Origin: an uncultured Oscillospiraceae bacterium
GTDB lineage: Bacteria; Bacillota_A; Clostridia; Oscillospirales; Oscillospiraceae
DNA: 14,194 bases
NCBI GenBank assembly: GCA_944385265.1
Contig: CALWWO010000065.1
Location: forward strand, 1 to 14,194
Direction of reading: 5' to 3'
The notes beneath the pieces are model-generated. The model had not been told where the DNA came from, ran no database searches, and saw only the letters and a program-made list of their open reading frames with translations. Positions 12,661 through 14,194 of this stretch are shown here, piece after piece; positions within the stretch are counted from its first letter, which is position 1; every line of letters starts with the position of its first letter. A program made the translations under genes and the position numbers.

Positions 12661-14166
12661 TTATTTACCCTGACGCTTTACGTTTCTCGTATATTCCGTC
12701 AGGAATTTGACGAGCGGCGTGTCCTCCACGACCTGCATCGACGTCTTTTTCGCATCGATTACAAGCGTATACGGGTTTTCGTCGGTATACGGCGCCCAGT
12801 ACGGCAGTCCCGGCCCATTCGGGTCGCCCGTTTTAATATAATTTGCCCACATCCGGCTTGTGATGTTTGCGAGTTCAAAATCGTCGCCGTTCCAGTCCTG
12901 CCAGCTTCTCGACATCGTTTTGAAGTGGTAGTACAGGTCGCTTCCGTGGAACGAGCCTTTCGGATCGCCCGGCACTTTGCGCGACATTATGTAATTATAG
13001 ACGGGTTTGCGTCCCAGATCGAGCTGCAGCTGGCAGAAGCCGAGCGCCGCGGCTCTCGAATGCTCCGCACCGAGGGAGTAACCGGCTTTTTTATAGTCCT
13101 CGGTCTCGTCGGCCATTTTCAGCGCGACATATTTCTCAAGCGCTTCGCCCTCGTAGACCTTCGCGCCCTCCGCTCTTATCTTCTCCTCGTCCTTATTTGC
13201 CATGTTGGGGAGCATCATCTCGTCGGCGCTGTGTCCTATCATATACTGTATGTCGGCATGCCGGCCGCTTTCCTGTATATTCCACATAGTGTCGGGGATA
13301 GAATACCCGTCGACTACGGGGCGGAAGAACACCGCGTGGAACGGCAGATGCTTTGTCCTTTCAAGGAATCTGCCGTAAAGCTCCTCGCCGGAGAGCGCTC
13401 TCGCCTCCGCTATCGTGCTGACGCCGAAAAGCTCGTTTAAATCCGAATAGCACTCCTCATCGGGCAGTCCGTCGGTCGTGATATAGTCCGGCGATTTGAC
13501 ATGCCCGCCGACACTGAGCGTCGCCGCTCTCGTTATCAGGCCTTTTGTGAGAGGGCTGTCACATAGGGCGCGCGTGCTTCCGGCTCCGGCCGATAGCCCC
13601 ATGACGGTGACGTTGTCCGGGTCGCCGCCGAACGCGGCGATATTATTATGTACCCATTTGAGGACCTCTATCTGGTCGAGCAAGCCGTAATTTCCGCAGG
13701 CGTTATGCTCTGACTCGGCCTTGAGCTCCGGGTGGCACATATAGCCAAACAGGTTCAGGCGGTAATTGAACGTAACCATGACTATCCCCTGTTTTGCCAT
13801 AGCCTCGCCGTCATATGAGTGGTAGTGGCCGCAGCCCATATTGTATCCGCCGCCATGGACATATACAAGTACAGGCCTTTTTTCGCCCGTCTCCTCGGCG
13901 CACGTCCACACGTTTAAATACAGGCAGTCCTCGTCAAACTCCGAGTTGACCTCCGCCTTTATCGTGTCTGGCCGCTGGAAGCATATATTCGGAAACTCGA
14001 ACGCCTTTAAAACGCCGTCCCACGGCTTCGGCGGCTGCGGCGGTCTCCATCTCAGCTCGCCGACCGGCGGCGCGGCATACGGTATGCCGCGGAAAACCCT
14101 TACCGCCGGGTCCCAGCCGGTTATGCCCTCGACTACTCCGTACTCTGTTTTGGCAAATTTAATCAT
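12661..14166 (-). CDS. Type-B carboxylesterase (para-nitrobenzyl esterase-like)
   Basis: A 501-residue serine esterase of the carboxylesterase/cholinesterase family (PF00135). Signatures: FRGIPYAAPPVGELRW (25-40), EDCLYLNVW (79-87), oxyanion HGGGY (104-108), nucleophile elbow GLSAG (Ser192), acid Glu316 in GHSADE and His407 in GSFHGSD; the triad is complete. Length matches the bacterial family. No signal peptide is visible, so it is probably cytoplasmic, hydrolysing small esters. ATG 14166 has AAGGAGG six bases upstream. Any promoter lies beyond the right edge. It ends at its own terminator and is monocistronic as far as seen. The natural substrate is unknown. Confidence 0.93.
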   Translation of the reverse strand: MIKFAKTEYGVVEGITGWDPAVRVFRGIPYAAPPVGELRWRPPQPPKPWDGVLKAFEFPNICFQRPDTIKAEVNSEFDEDCLYLNVWTCAEETGEKRPVLVYVHGGGYNMGCGHYHSYDGEAMAKQGIVMVTFNYRLNLFGYMCHPELKAESEHNACGNYGLLDQIEVLKWVHNNIAAFGGDPDNVTVMGLSAGAGSTRALCDSPLTKGLITRAATLSVGGHVKSPDYITTDGLPDEECYSDLNELFGVSTIAEARALSGEELYGRFLERTKHLPFHAVFFRPVVDGYSIPDTMWNIQESGRHADIQYMIGHSADEMMLPNMANKDEEKIRAEGAKVYEGEALEKYVALKMADETEDYKKAGYSLGAEHSRAAALGFCQLQLDLGRKPVYNYIMSRKVPGDPKGSFHGSDLYYHFKTMSRSWQDWNGDDFELANITSRMWANYIKTGDPNGPGLPYWAPYTDENPYTLVIDAKKTSMQVVEDTPLVKFLTEYTRNVKRQGK

Positions 14167-14194
14167 GTTTTTCCTCCTTCTGTTGTAGTTTACT

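Noticed and set aside
12598..13440. Long plus-strand open frame opposite the carboxylesterase
   Set aside because: It is antisense to a gene with an intact catalytic triad, lacks a ribosome binding site, is Arg/His/Val-rich without family signature, and starts inside the terminator region.
1..14194. CRISPR arrays, tRNA, rRNA, insertion sequences or phage genes
   Set aside because: No regularly spaced repeats, cloverleaf structures, transposase motifs or phage structural genes were seen on either strand.

Overview
The window looks like a chromosomal segment from an uncultured Clostridia-type Firmicute (gut-type, moderate GC). The support is indirect: strong AGGAGG ribosome binding sites, sigma-A type promoters (TTGAAA-17-TATAAT; TTGATA-17-TATAGT), frequent GTG/TTG starts, and the families present. 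These families are a short bacillar/clostridial monotopic sugar-phosphate transferase, a four-gene ABC cassette of the GldA/GldF/GldG/DUF4340 kind, and a copper-amine-oxidase-like stalk domain. No rRNA, tRNA, CRISPR array, transposase or phage gene is visible.

Region 1 (1-4075, minus strand) is the start of an exopolysaccharide/capsule operon. Reading leftward, a strong promoter (4047-4075) and a ~130-nt leader with a terminator-like hairpin precede a phosphoglycosyl transferase (3084-3905), a UDP-glucuronate 4-epimerase (1806-2873), a UDP-glucose 6-dehydrogenase (514-1764), and a phosphoglucomutase cut by the window edge (1-472). The three soluble enzymes fit one route: glucose-6-P to glucose-1-P, UDP-glucose to UDP-glucuronate to UDP-galacturonate. 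The transferase would prime glycan assembly on undecaprenyl phosphate. The UTP:glucose-1-P uridylyltransferase step is not in the window.

Region 2 (4076-8717, plus strand) is a ~500-bp non-coding divergent spacer with palindromes, then four tightly overlapping genes: ABC ATPase, ABC-2 permease, GldG-like auxiliary membrane protein and a short DUF4340 protein. They end at a strong intrinsic terminator (8684-8717). The ATPase and the DUF4340 protein both carry acidic, Ala/Ser/Asp/Glu-rich C-terminal tails. The substrate is unknown.

Region 3 (8718-11162) holds two divergent metabolic genes with clear promoters in the shared 234-bp spacer: an alpha/beta hydrolase with a stalk-like N-terminal domain (minus) and a metal-dependent amidohydrolase (plus).

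Region 4 (11047-12660) looks like a patchwork accessory segment. A DUF4304 gene (minus) is bracketed by two diverged copies of a 47-bp terminator-containing repeat. A plus-strand promoter-like sequence just inside the left copy would drive antisense RNA ending at the right copy. An AT-rich orphan gene without a ribosome binding site follows, with a short GC-rich gene-remnant-like stretch at its 3' side.

Region 5 (12622-14194) is a complete type-B carboxylesterase on the minus strand with its own terminator. The most interesting loci for follow-up are the repeat-bracketed DUF4304 unit, the GldG/DUF4340 transporter cassette and the leader of the polysaccharide operon.
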